Origin: Frankia nepalensis
Lineage (GTDB): Bacteria; Actinomycetota; Actinomycetes; Frankiales; Frankiaceae
DNA length: 53,221 nt
Direction: 5' to 3'
NCBI RefSeq assembly: GCF_016786325.1
Contig: NZ_JADWYU010000251.1
Location: 1-53,221, forward strand
The position numbers were made by a program, and so were the translations under genes. The notes below the pieces were generated by a model. That model saw only the letters and a program-made list of their open reading frames with translations, did no database searches and was not told where the DNA came from. Each line of letters starts with the position of its first letter. Within the stretch, counting starts at the first letter, position 1. Shown here piece by piece: positions 1 through 8,201 of this stretch.

Positions 1-483
1 AAGGGCTGGCAGCCCTCTCGGACGGCGGCGGGGACGGGCGCGGACCTGGGCTGGCCCGCGCCCCGACGCTACCCGCCCCCCCCCACGCCCCGGCCCGCCC
101 GGGCGGGTCGACGTGACGCGCCGGGCCTGACCGCTGTCCGGACCGGGCCGGCGCGGCGCGCCTGCCCCGCGCTCCCGGGCTCCGGCCTTCGTGCCCCGCC
201 CCGGGAACGAGACGCGGGGCACACTGTTTCGGCCGTGCTACGCGGCCTCGCCGCGGGCCGCCGTCCACCCGCCCGCCGCCGGCGGCCGGCCGGGCGCGTT
301 TGTGCGCCGGGCACATCGGTCCGTCCACCCGCCCGACCTACGGTCAGTACTGCCGCCGACGCCGGCGGCGTTCGGACGGTGAGGCCGGCCGCGCCCGGGG
401 CGCGGGGCGCCTGGTTCCTCGTCGTCGGCACAGGGTCATCGACACGGGGTCATCGGCACAGACGGCGGACAGCGGGAGGCGGC
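1..483. other. Upstream region without a recognisable gene
   Basis: Extremely GC-rich. The open frames here have arginine/proline/alanine-rich translations typical of unused frames, and none has a convincing ribosome binding site. The right-hand part must hold the promoter of the oxidoreductase operon that starts at 484. I could not place -10/-35 boxes with confidence. Confidence 0.5.
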
Positions 484-1527
484 GTGCGGGCGGTCCTACA
501 GCGCGGGTTCGGCGGTGTCGAGGTGCTCGCCGTCGAGTCGGTCCCGGACCCGACGCCGGGTCCCGGTGAGGTCGTCGTCCAGGTCGCGGCCTGCGGCGTG
601 AACCATCTGGACATCATGCAGCGGCGCGGGCCAGCCAAGATCCCCGGCTTCGCGCTGCCGCACATCGCCGGCATGGACGTCGCCGGCACGGTCGCCGCCG
701 TCGGGCCCGAGGTGACGACGCTCGCCTCCGGCGACCGGGTGGTCGTCAACCCCGGGGTTCCCTGCTTCTCCTGCCCGACCTGCCTCGCGGGCGACGACGG
801 CTTCTGCCACCAGACGAGGGTCATCGGCGCGACCACCGCCGGTGGCTACGCCGAATACGTGCTGGTGCCCGCGCGCAACGCGCACCTCGTCCCCGACCAC
901 GTGCCGCTGGCCGAGGCGGCGCTGGTGCCGACGATCTGGTCCACCGCCTGGCACGCCGTCAGCGCCACCGGTGGGCTGACCGCCGGCGAGACCGTGCTCG
1001 TCCACGCCGCCGCCAGCGGCGTCAGCCTCGCCGCGATCCAGCTCGCCAAGCAGCTCGGCGCCACGGTCGTCGCCACCGCCAGCAGCGCGGACAAGCTCGC
1101 GTTCGCGGGCTCGATCGGCGCCGACCACCTCGTGCTCGCCGGCGCCGACACCCCCACCGAGGACGTCGTCGGCGCGGTGAAGGCGGCGACCGGCGGGCGC
1201 GGCGTCGACATGGTGCTCGACCACGTAGGCCCCGCCACCTGGCCGGCGTCCGTCTTCAGCCTCGCGCCACGGGGCCGGCTCGTCTTCGTCGGTGACACCA
1301 CCGGACCCGAGGTGACGATCCCGCTGGAGTACGCCTTCCACTTCGGCCTGAAGTTCCTCGGCTCCGACCCGTACCCGGCCCGCGAGTTCGCCCAGGTGCT
1401 GGAACGCTACTGGCGCGGCGGGCTCGTCACCCCGGTCGACGCCGAGTTCGCGCTCGCCGACGCCGCCGCCGCGCAGACCCGGCTCGAGGAACGCCGGGCC
1501 ATCGGCAAGGTCCTGCTGAGGCCGTGA
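484..1527 (+). CDS. Zinc-type MDR alcohol dehydrogenase / quinone oxidoreductase-like
   Basis: A 347-residue medium-chain dehydrogenase/reductase. I chose the GTG at 484 because GGGAGG (474-479) lies just upstream and the protein then begins at the family's usual N-terminus (VRAVLQRGFG); the frame stays open upstream but is low-complexity. Residues 94, 97, 100 and 108 are four cysteines of a structural zinc lobe, Cys37 sits in CGVNHLD, and a Rossmann segment (VLVHAAASGVS, about 163-173) binds the cofactor. The usual GHE catalytic-zinc motif is replaced by AGMD, as in quinone-oxidoreductase-like members, so a catalytic zinc is doubtful. It is the first gene of an operon with a methyltransferase and an amidohydrolase, overlapping the former by 4 bases. 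It probably reduces or oxidises a carbonyl, alcohol or enone intermediate using NAD(P)H. Confidence 0.88.
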   Translation: MRAVLQRGFGGVEVLAVESVPDPTPGPGEVVVQVAACGVNHLDIMQRRGPAKIPGFALPHIAGMDVAGTVAAVGPEVTTLASGDRVVVNPGVPCFSCPTCLAGDDGFCHQTRVIGATTAGGYAEYVLVPARNAHLVPDHVPLAEAALVPTIWSTAWHAVSATGGLTAGETVLVHAAASGVSLAAIQLAKQLGATVVATASSADKLAFAGSIGADHLVLAGADTPTEDVVGAVKAATGGRGVDMVLDHVGPATWPASVFSLAPRGRLVFVGDTTGPEVTIPLEYAFHFGLKFLGSDPYPAREFAQVLERYWRGGLVTPVDAEFALADAAAAQTRLEERRAIGKVLLRP

Positions 1528-2861
1528 ACCCCATAGAGGCCATGCACCCCGGCGGGAGCCCCGAGAGCGGACCGGAGACCGCGGCGGATGCCTGCGCCGC
1601 GCCGATGTCCGCGCCCCCGAGCGGCGGCTCGGCCACAGCCCAGAACCCCCCGTCAGGGCCGTGGCCGAGTCCGCCTTCTCCGCTTCCCGCTTCGCTGCCT
1701 CCCGCGCCGCCGACGCCGGCGGCCGTGTGGGAGGTCATCCATGGCTTCCGGCGCTACTGGGCGCTCGTCGCGGCGCTCGACCTCGGCCTGTTCGAGGCGC
1801 TCGCGTCCGGGCCGCTGGACGCGGCGGGGCTCGCCGAGGCGGTCGGCGTCGACGCCCACCGCGCCGGGCTGCTCGCCGACGCGCTGGTCGCCATGGAACT
1901 GCTCACCGCCGCGCCGACCGCGACGCCGGCCGCCGGACCGGCCGGGGCGCCGGCCCAGACGCCGCCCGGGCCGGCTGACGACGCCGCCGGTCCGGGCGGG
2001 CTCCGGTACGCCCTGGGCCTCGTCGCCGCCAACTACCTGCTCACCGACGGCCAGCGGTCGATGGCGCGGCTGGTGCGCGAGGCGCCCGGCCCGCACGAGC
2101 GGTGGCCGGAGCTCGCGGAGACGCTGCGGCGCGGCGCGCCGAGCGCCCGCGTCGAGGACGACCCGGGCGCCTTCTACCCGAACCTCGCGCGCGGCACGGC
2201 GCCGATCCAGCGGGCGGTCGCCGCCGCCGTGGCCCGCGAGCTCACGGCCGCGCGCGGCCCGGCGCCGCTGGTCGTCGACCTGGGCGCCGGCGCGGCGCCG
2301 TGGGCGCTGGCGTTCCTCGAGGCCTGGCCCGCCGCCCGCGGGCTCGCCGTCGAACTGCCCGAGGTCGTCCACGTCACCCGCGAGGCGGCCGCCGCCGATC
2401 CCGCCGGCGACCGGCTGGACGTCGTCGCCGGCAGCTTCCACCGGGTCGAGCTGCCGGAGGCCGGCGCCGACGTCGTCGTCCTCGGCCACGTGCTGCGCAC
2501 CGAGCCGCGCGGCGGGGCGCGCCGGCTGGTCGCGCGGGCCGCCGCGGCGCTGCGACCGGGCGGGACGCTCGTCGTCGCCGACTACCCGCGCCCCGAGACA
2601 CCCTCGCCGGCGGCCACCACCGAGACGCTGATGGCGCTGACGATCCTCGCCACCACCGGCGGCCAGGGCGCGTTCCATGCCGCCGACCTGCGCGCCTGGG
2701 CACGCGCCGCCGGCCTGGAACTGGGGCCCACCTACACCCCGCTGCCCGGTCAGACCGTGCTGACCGCCACCCGGCCCGGCGGGACCGCGCCCCGGCCCGT
2801 CGCGCGGCCCGGGCTACGGCCCCTCGGGTCGGTCTTCCCTCCGTCTGAGAGCAGGGAGTAA
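1524..2861 (+). CDS. SAM-dependent O-methyltransferase-like protein (MT1)
   Basis: A 445-residue protein starting with a GTG that overlaps the stop of the oxidoreductase (GTGA), which suggests translational coupling. The first 65 residues are Pro/Ser/Gly-rich and probably disordered; an ATG at 1542 is an alternative start. Residues about 69-130 look like the N-terminal dimerisation/winged-helix domain of the plant-type O-methyltransferase family, and residues about 249-261 (LVVDLGAGAAPWA) are SAM motif I. The C-terminal half continues the Rossmann fold (LRPGGTLVVADY). It is a clear paralogue of the gene at 7140: both share VWEV and LGAGAAPWA. An Ala/Pro-rich insert (about 130-157) is absent from the paralogue. 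Members methylate hydroxyls of small aromatic or natural-product substrates. Some proteins of this fold no longer methylate, so the reaction is unknown. Confidence 0.85.
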   Translation: MNPIEAMHPGGSPESGPETAADACAAPMSAPPSGGSATAQNPPSGPWPSPPSPLPASLPPAPPTPAAVWEVIHGFRRYWALVAALDLGLFEALASGPLDAAGLAEAVGVDAHRAGLLADALVAMELLTAAPTATPAAGPAGAPAQTPPGPADDAAGPGGLRYALGLVAANYLLTDGQRSMARLVREAPGPHERWPELAETLRRGAPSARVEDDPGAFYPNLARGTAPIQRAVAAAVARELTAARGPAPLVVDLGAGAAPWALAFLEAWPAARGLAVELPEVVHVTREAAAADPAGDRLDVVAGSFHRVELPEAGADVVVLGHVLRTEPRGGARRLVARAAAALRPGGTLVVADYPRPETPSPAATTETLMALTILATTGGQGAFHAADLRAWARAAGLELGPTYTPLPGQTVLTATRPGGTAPRPVARPGLRPLGSVFPPSESRE

Positions 2862-2864
2862 CGC

Positions 2865-4304
2865 ATGACCTCCGACGAGACACTCCGCGCCCAGACCCAG
2901 CCGGCCCTCGGAGCCACTCCCCGCCAGGTCGACACGATCATCTCCGGGGCGCTCGTCGTCACGATGGACGCCGAACGCCGGGTGATCAGCGACGGCGCCG
3001 TCGCCATAGACGGCGACACGATCGCCGCCGTCGGCAAGACCGCCGACGTGCTCGCGGCCTTCGGCGCCCGTGAGCTGGTCGACGGCCGGCGCTTCGTGCT
3101 CACCCCCGGCCTGGTCAACACCCACATCCACATCACCGGCGAGCCGCTGACCCGTGGCTACGTGCCCGACGACACGCCGTTCTTCGAGAACGTCTTCGTC
3201 TGGCTCACCCCGCTCTACTCCCACTACGACGAGCGCGAGGAACGCCTGTCCGGCCAGCTCGCGGCGCTGGAGATGCTGCGCAGCGGCACCACCACCTTCC
3301 TGGAGGCCGGCACGATCCGGTTCCTGGACGCCGTCGTCGACGGCCTCGTCGAGACCGGCATCCGCGGCCGGGTCGGCCGCTGGACCTGGGACCTGCCGCC
3401 AGAACCGGAGGTCTACCGGCAGACGACGGACGAGGCGATCAAGGGGCTGGTCGACGAGCTGGACCGGTTCGCGAGCGTCGCGGACGGGCGGCTGGCCGCC
3501 TGGCCGATCCTCGTCGGCCACACGACCTGCACCGACGAGCTGTGGAAGGCGGCCGCCGAGCTCGCCCGCGAGCGCGGCACCGGCCTGTCCTTCCACATGT
3601 CCCCGGCGCACCTGGACCCCGAGTACTTCCTCGCCACCTACGACCGGCGCCCGATGGAGCACCTGGCCGACCTCGGCGTGCTCGGCGAGAACGTGATCCT
3701 CACCCACGCCGTGCACGTCGACGACAACGAGATCGACATCCTGGCGGCCACCGGCACCTCCGTGGCGCCCTGCCCGACGACGGCGCTGAAGGTCTCCTAC
3801 GGCATCACCCAGATCGGCAAGTTCCCCGAGATGGTCGCCAAGGGCGTCAACGTCGCGATCGGAACCGACGGCAACAACGCCTCCAACTACTCCGACCTGA
3901 TGCGGGCGACCTACCTGGTCGCCGGCCTGTTCAAGGACGGCCGGCGCGACGCGACCATGTTCCCCGCCGAGCAGGCCTTCGAGATGGCCACGCTCGCGGG
4001 CGCGCGCGGCCTGGGCCTGGAGGACCAGATCGGAGTGCTGGCTCCGGGCCGCAAGGCCGACCTCGTCGCCCACGACACCGACCGGCCCGAATGGCGCCCA
4101 CTGCTCAACGTCGCCAACCAGCTCGTCTGGTCGGCCGACGGCCGCGGTGTCCACAGCGTCTGGGTGGACGGCCACCGCGTCGTCGAGAACTACCACCACA
4201 CGACGGTCGACGAGGACCGTCTCTACGCCGAGGCGCAGGCTGCCGGCGAGGCCATCACCACCCGCTCCGGCCTGCCCAACAAGGCCCGCTGGCCGGTCCT
4301 GTGA
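2865..4304 (+). CDS. Amidohydrolase of the TRZ/ATZ/cytosine-deaminase type (AH1)
   Basis: A 479-residue metal-dependent hydrolase. The ATG follows an AGGGAG site, 3 bases after the methyltransferase stop. Metal-site motifs of the amidohydrolase superfamily are in order: H87-x-H89 (NTHIHITGE), Glu147 (LEAGT), His244 (LSFHMSP), His281 (ILTHAVH) and Asp335 (IGTDGNN). The composite beta-sandwich domain is split between the N-terminus (VVTMDAERRV) and C-terminus (GRKADLV). This is the architecture of triazine hydrolases and of guanine, cytosine and adenosyl-type deaminases, which remove an amino or leaving group from N-heterocycles. The cluster holds a second member (13323) of nearly equal length and pattern. 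The substrate cannot be read from sequence. Its last codons (NKARWPVL) recur as an echo at 4528. Confidence 0.92.
   Translation: MTSDETLRAQTQPALGATPRQVDTIISGALVVTMDAERRVISDGAVAIDGDTIAAVGKTADVLAAFGARELVDGRRFVLTPGLVNTHIHITGEPLTRGYVPDDTPFFENVFVWLTPLYSHYDEREERLSGQLAALEMLRSGTTTFLEAGTIRFLDAVVDGLVETGIRGRVGRWTWDLPPEPEVYRQTTDEAIKGLVDELDRFASVADGRLAAWPILVGHTTCTDELWKAAAELARERGTGLSFHMSPAHLDPEYFLATYDRRPMEHLADLGVLGENVILTHAVHVDDNEIDILAATGTSVAPCPTTALKVSYGITQIGKFPEMVAKGVNVAIGTDGNNASNYSDLMRATYLVAGLFKDGRRDATMFPAEQAFEMATLAGARGLGLEDQIGVLAPGRKADLVAHDTDRPEWRPLLNVANQLVWSADGRGVHSVWVDGHRVVENYHHTTVDEDRLYAEAQAAGEAITTRSGLPNKARWPVL
4279..4295 (+). repeat. 17-bp repeat, copy 1 (3' end of AH1)
   Basis: The 17 bases ACAAGGCCCGCTGGCCG, covering the penultimate codons of the amidohydrolase, recur exactly at 4528-4544. 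Both copies are followed within a few bases by an in-frame TGA, so both can encode KARWP plus two residues and a stop. Confidence 0.8.
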
Positions 4305-4627
4305 CCGGCAGTAGCCGACCAGCAATTCCCGTGACCGGACCTTCGTTCCCGTGACCGCACTTTCGTCGTCTGATCCACCAACCCGACCCCGGATGTTCTG
4401 GACGCGACCCCGATACCAACTATGGGGGGGCGCTCAGCGCCCGACCGGCGGGCGGCCGGGGTCCTTGCCGGATCACGAAGCTATCTGGGAGGTCTGGGTC
4501 GCGCCAGCGACCTTCGAGCCGATCGCCACAAGGCCCGCTGGCCGCTGGTCTGACCACCTGCCTTTCACGCGCGACTGATTATCCGCGTCTGACTACCGCC
4601 GCCACGAAACGTTTCCGGGAGGATGCC
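4305..4627 (+). other. Intergenic region with gene-end echo and GTGACCG repeats
   Basis: No intact gene is seen. The first 55 bases contain three GTGACCG words spaced about 30 bases apart. Around 4480-4553 a short frame ends in HKARWPLV then stop, mimicking the end of the upstream amidohydrolase; it may be the relic of a duplicated copy. The promoter of the Rieske operon should lie in 4550-4615, and GGGAGG before 4628 is that gene's ribosome binding site. Confidence 0.5.
4528..4544 (+). repeat. 17-bp repeat, copy 2 (possible amidohydrolase gene-end relic)
   Basis: Exact copy of 4279-4295. In the matching frame it reads HKARWPLV and stops at 4551-4553, as the real gene end does. Upstream similarity fades at once, so either a duplicated gene was deleted or a short recombination scar remains. 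Confidence 0.5.
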
Positions 4628-5920
4628 ATGACGGTTCTCACCCCGCAGTTGCTGGAATCCTTCGCGGACTCGGTGCTCCCCACCGCGCGGGCGAGCACGC
4701 TCCCGGCCACCTGCTACACCGACGAGGAGTTCTTCGCCTTCGAGAAGGAGGCGGTCTTCGGCCAGGAATGGCTTTGCCTCGGCCGTGCGTCCGACGTCCC
4801 GAACCCCGGCGACTACACCAACGTCGAGCTCGTCGGGGAGCGGCTCACCCTGGTCCGCGGCCATGACGGCACGGTCCGGGTGCTCTCCCCGGTCTGCCAG
4901 CACCGCGGCATGCTCGTGAGCGAGGGCAGGGGCAACTGCCGGGCGTTCAAGTGCGCCTACCACCACTGGACCTACGGCCTGGACGGCGGCCTCGTCGGCG
5001 CCCGCGAGATGGACCGCACCGAGGGTTTCGACAAGTCCCAGTGGGGCCTGCCGTCGCTCCCGGTGGAGATCTGGCAGGGTTTCGTCTTCACCAGCCTGAA
5101 GGCCAACCCCGAGCCGCTCGCGCCGCGGCTGGCCAAGCTCGACGAGTTGTTCGCGCACTACGAGCTCGACAGGTGCGTCTCCCGCAAGTCGTTCGAGAGC
5201 CCTTCCATGCCGTGGAACTGGAAGGTGATGTTCGAGAACTTCAACGACGGTTACCACGCCAGCCGGCTGCACGCGGGCGTGCACGACTTCTGCCCGTCCA
5301 ACCGCTCGTCGTTCCTGCCATACGCGCCCGACGACGCCGCGATCGCCCGGACCAACGGCTTCCTGTTCCCGGACGGTGGTTTCAACGCGCTGCAGAAGGC
5401 GCTGCTGCCCATATTCCCGGGGCTCACGGAGGAGGAGCGCTCGCGGGCCGCGTTCGCGCTCGTGCCGCCGACGCTGTGCCTCGGCGTCGCGCCCGACCAG
5501 GCGTTCTACTTCCTGATCCGGCCGAAGGACGCCGGCCACATCGAGGTGGAGGTGCACTACCTCTTCCATCCGGACGCGCTGCGCGATCGGCTGTTCGAGG
5601 AGAAGTTCCAGCTTTCCGAGGCCGGCGTGAACGGCATCGTCGCCCAGGACGTCATGGCGACCACCGGCGTCCAGCAGGGCCTGACGAGCCGGTTCGCGCC
5701 GCGTGGCCGGTACTCCTACCTGGAGGAGGCACAGCAGCAGTTCAACCAGTGGCTGGTGCGCCGCTACACCGAGGGCTGGCCCGGCGGCGGCCGCGACGCC
5801 TCGTCTCCAGGAACCGCCTCGTCTCCAGGAACCGCGTCCTCTCCCGACGCCGCACCGTCCGACAGTGCCCCGGCCCTCGCGCCGGTTTCCGACCCGACCG
5901 CCCGTGAGGTTGCCGCATGA
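4628..5920 (+). CDS. Rieske non-heme iron oxygenase, alpha subunit
   Basis: A 430-residue oxygenase with a good GGGAGG site before its ATG. The Rieske [2Fe-2S] ligands are C90-x-H92 (CQHRG) and C109-x2-H112 (CAYHH). The mononuclear iron site begins in NFNDGYHASRLH, with Asp207 bridging and His210/His215 as ligands. The family takes electrons from a ferredoxin/reductase and dihydroxylates aromatic rings or removes N- or O-methyl groups. No dedicated ferredoxin or reductase gene is next door, so electrons must come from elsewhere. The last 40 residues are a Ser/Pro/Ala tail built from an 18-bp tandem repeat. It overlaps the formamidase-like gene by 4 bases (ATGA), so oxygenation and amide hydrolysis are probably consecutive steps. 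Substrate unknown. Confidence 0.93.
   Translation: MTVLTPQLLESFADSVLPTARASTLPATCYTDEEFFAFEKEAVFGQEWLCLGRASDVPNPGDYTNVELVGERLTLVRGHDGTVRVLSPVCQHRGMLVSEGRGNCRAFKCAYHHWTYGLDGGLVGAREMDRTEGFDKSQWGLPSLPVEIWQGFVFTSLKANPEPLAPRLAKLDELFAHYELDRCVSRKSFESPSMPWNWKVMFENFNDGYHASRLHAGVHDFCPSNRSSFLPYAPDDAAIARTNGFLFPDGGFNALQKALLPIFPGLTEEERSRAAFALVPPTLCLGVAPDQAFYFLIRPKDAGHIEVEVHYLFHPDALRDRLFEEKFQLSEAGVNGIVAQDVMATTGVQQGLTSRFAPRGRYSYLEEAQQQFNQWLVRRYTEGWPGGGRDASSPGTASSPGTASSPDAAPSDSAPALAPVSDPTAREVAA
5801..5854 (+). repeat. 18-bp tandem repeat inside the Rieske gene
   Basis: Two nearly identical 18-bp units (5801-5818 and 5819-5836, one base different) and a diverged third unit (5837-5854) encode a repeated six-residue SSPGTA-type motif. 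It lies outside the catalytic fold, in the C-terminal tail. Confidence 0.85.
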
Positions 5921-7032
5921 CCGCCACCGTCAGCACGTCGACGAGCACCGCCTTCCTGGCCTCCACGCCGGAGACCGTTCGCTGGGGCTTCCTGCCGAAC
6001 GCGGCGGCCGAGCCCGTCCTGAAGGTCGTCCCCGGCACGGCGGTGACCATCGAAACGGTCAGCCACGAGGGGATCATGGAGGATCAGGGGCGCGACCCGG
6101 TCGCCTACTTCGGCTCCCACGGCGTGCGGCCGGCGGAGATCCCGGCCGACCAGGTCGCGATCGCCGCCTCCGGGCTGGAGCACGCGTTCGACGCCGGCCC
6201 GCACATCGTCACCGGCCCGATCCGGGTCGACGGCGCCGCCGCCGGCGACGTGCTGCGCGTCCGCGTCGTGAACCTCGAGCTGCGCGCCACGTTCGGCGTC
6301 ATCTCCAACCGTCATGGCCTGGGCTGCCTGGCCGGTGAGTTCCCCGAGGGAACCGCCCGGCACCCCGACGCCGACAAGGACCACCCCGAGCGTTACGGCT
6401 CGGTGCTCACCTTCGCCAGGACCCGCGCCGTCGGCGGCGTCGACTACGGCGTCCTGCCCTTCGGCAACCCCGGCCTGCCGAACGCGGAGGCCGTCTTCCC
6501 GCTCGCCCCGTTCCTCGGGATCATGGGCGTCGCCCCGGACACCACCGGCCCCGTGGGCTCCGTCCCGCCCGGCCGCCACGGCGGCAACCACGACATCGCG
6601 ATGCTCGGCGCCGGCAGCACCTTCTACCTGCCGGTCCAGGTCGACGGCGGCCTGTTCTACGTCGGCGACCCGCACTACGCCCAGGGCGACGGCGAGGTCG
6701 CGCTCACCGCGCTCGAGGCGCCGCTGCGGGCCACGGTCGTCCTCGACGTGCTCAAGGGCCTCGAGGCCGACCGGGTCATCGGGGCGCTGCGCGAGCCGTT
6801 CGGCGAGACCGACCAGTACTGGATCCCCGTCGGCATGGACCGCGACCTGAACGAGGCGATGCGCAAGGCCACCCGCGCCGCGATCGGCTTCCTGTCCACC
6901 AAGGTCGGGATGAGCCGCGCGAACGCGATGGCCTACCTGTCCGCCGCCGCCGACTTCGCGGTCAGCCAGGTCGTCGACGACGTCAAGGGCGTCCACTGCA
7001 AGATCCGCAAGAGTGACTTCCCGGCCCTTTAG
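5917..7032 (+). CDS. Acetamidase/formamidase family amidohydrolase
   Basis: A 371-residue protein whose ATG overlaps the Rieske stop codon (ATGA). The sequence fits the acetamidase/formamidase family throughout: the N-terminal TVETVSHEG-type strand region (TIETVSHEG, about 46-54), the central FPLAPFLGIMGVAPD segment and the GRHGGNHDIAML segment typical of the fold. These enzymes hydrolyse short amides such as formamide to the acid and ammonia. In this operon it could release ammonia or formate from an opened ring or an N-formyl product. Length is within the usual range, and the C-terminal KCKIRK-like end (HCKIRKSDFPAL) suggests it is complete. Family assignment is firm; the substrate is inferred from neighbours only. 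Confidence 0.9.
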   Translation: MTATVSTSTSTAFLASTPETVRWGFLPNAAAEPVLKVVPGTAVTIETVSHEGIMEDQGRDPVAYFGSHGVRPAEIPADQVAIAASGLEHAFDAGPHIVTGPIRVDGAAAGDVLRVRVVNLELRATFGVISNRHGLGCLAGEFPEGTARHPDADKDHPERYGSVLTFARTRAVGGVDYGVLPFGNPGLPNAEAVFPLAPFLGIMGVAPDTTGPVGSVPPGRHGGNHDIAMLGAGSTFYLPVQVDGGLFYVGDPHYAQGDGEVALTALEAPLRATVVLDVLKGLEADRVIGALREPFGETDQYWIPVGMDRDLNEAMRKATRAAIGFLSTKVGMSRANAMAYLSAAADFAVSQVVDDVKGVHCKIRKSDFPAL

Positions 7033-7139
7033 CCCGGTTGTCCTGGAAACGAGGACGCTCGGGGAGATTACTCGGTGTGACCGGATTCGGGTCTGTGGGC
7101 CTCGGGCCGGGGCATACGATGCGCGGACGGGAGGTGGCG

Positions 7140-8201
7140 GTGACGGCGGAGGAGGAGCAGGCGGGCGGGCTGGTGTTCCCGGCCGGGCCGCCCACACCGG
7201 TCTGGGAGGTCATCACCGGTTACACCCGGTACTGGCTGGTCGTCGCCGCGCTCGACCTGGGTGTCTTCGAGGAACTGGCCGGCGGGCCGCGCGGGCTCGA
7301 CGAGCTCGCGGAGGCCACCGGGGTGGCGTCCCGCCGGCTGGCCGTCGTGCTCGACTTCCTGGTCACCGCCGGCCTGCTGACGACCGCGGGCGACCGGGTC
7401 TTCGGCCTGACGCCGACGACCCGCGGCTACCTGCTGCGCGACTCGCCACTGTCCATGGTCGAGATGGTGCGGTACTCGCCCGGCCCGCGCACCGCCTGGC
7501 CCGAGCTGTCGGCGACGCTGCGCCGCGGCCGGCCGACCCGTTCCGTCGAGGACGACGCCGGCCTGTTCTACGGCCGGCTCGCGATCGCGAGCGCCCCCAC
7601 CCAGCAGGCCGTCGCCCAGGCCACCGCGGCGCTGCTCCCCGACCCGGGGGAGGGCGCGCTCGTCCTGGACCTCGGCGCTGGCGCCGCGCCGTGGGCGATC
7701 GGGATGCTACGGGCCTGGCCGCGCGCGAAGGCGCTGGCGGTCGACCTGCCGACGATCACCCCGTTCGCCGAGGCGGCGGCCGCCGAGCACGGCGTCGCCG
7801 ACCGTTTCGACGTGCGCGCCGGCAGCTACCTCGACGCCGTCCTGCCCATCGGCGAGGCGGCGGTCGTCACGATCGGCCACGCCATCGGCCTGCAGTCCGC
7901 CGACCTCGCCAAGGCGCTGCTGCTGCGGGCCCGCGGCGCGCTGCGCCCCGGCGGGTTCGTCGTCATCTCCGACTACTTCCGCCCCGCCGAGCCGCCCGCC
8001 GGGCGCGGCCTGGAGGGCAGCCTGCCGCAGTCGATGGCGCTCACGCTGCTCGCCAACACCTACGAGGCGGAGGTCGTCGAGCTGCCCACGCTGCTGTCGT
8101 GGCTCGCCGAGGTCGGCCTCGTCGCCTGGACCACCCGCCAGTTCCTCCCTGGCCAGCTCGTCGTCGTCGCCACCGAGCCCGGCCAGGCGCCACCGCCATG
8201 A
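7140..8201 (+). CDS. SAM-dependent O-methyltransferase-like protein (MT2)
   Basis: A 353-residue paralogue of MT1. I chose the GTG at 7140 because GGGAGG (7129-7134) is well placed; an ATG at 7119 would add seven residues. Residues about 21-100 form the winged-helix/dimerisation region (VWEVITGYTRYW) and residues about 174-186 are SAM motif I (LVLDLGAGAAPWA), followed by LRPGGFVVISDYF. It lacks MT1's disordered N-terminus and internal Ala/Pro insert. It overlaps the PucR regulator by 4 bases (ATGA). Two related methyltransferases in one catabolic cluster may form a heterodimer, act on successive intermediates, or protect reactive hydroxyls. None of these can be decided from sequence. Confidence 0.87.
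   Translation: MTAEEEQAGGLVFPAGPPTPVWEVITGYTRYWLVVAALDLGVFEELAGGPRGLDELAEATGVASRRLAVVLDFLVTAGLLTTAGDRVFGLTPTTRGYLLRDSPLSMVEMVRYSPGPRTAWPELSATLRRGRPTRSVEDDAGLFYGRLAIASAPTQQAVAQATAALLPDPGEGALVLDLGAGAAPWAIGMLRAWPRAKALAVDLPTITPFAEAAAAEHGVADRFDVRAGSYLDAVLPIGEAAVVTIGHAIGLQSADLAKALLLRARGALRPGGFVVISDYFRPAEPPAGRGLEGSLPQSMALTLLANTYEAEVVELPTLLSWLAEVGLVAWTTRQFLPGQLVVVATEPGQAPPP

Noticed and set aside
4351-4578. 75-codon plus-strand frame in the gap before the Rieske gene
   Set aside because: No ribosome binding site and no recognisable features; the interesting echo of the amidohydrolase end is in a different frame.
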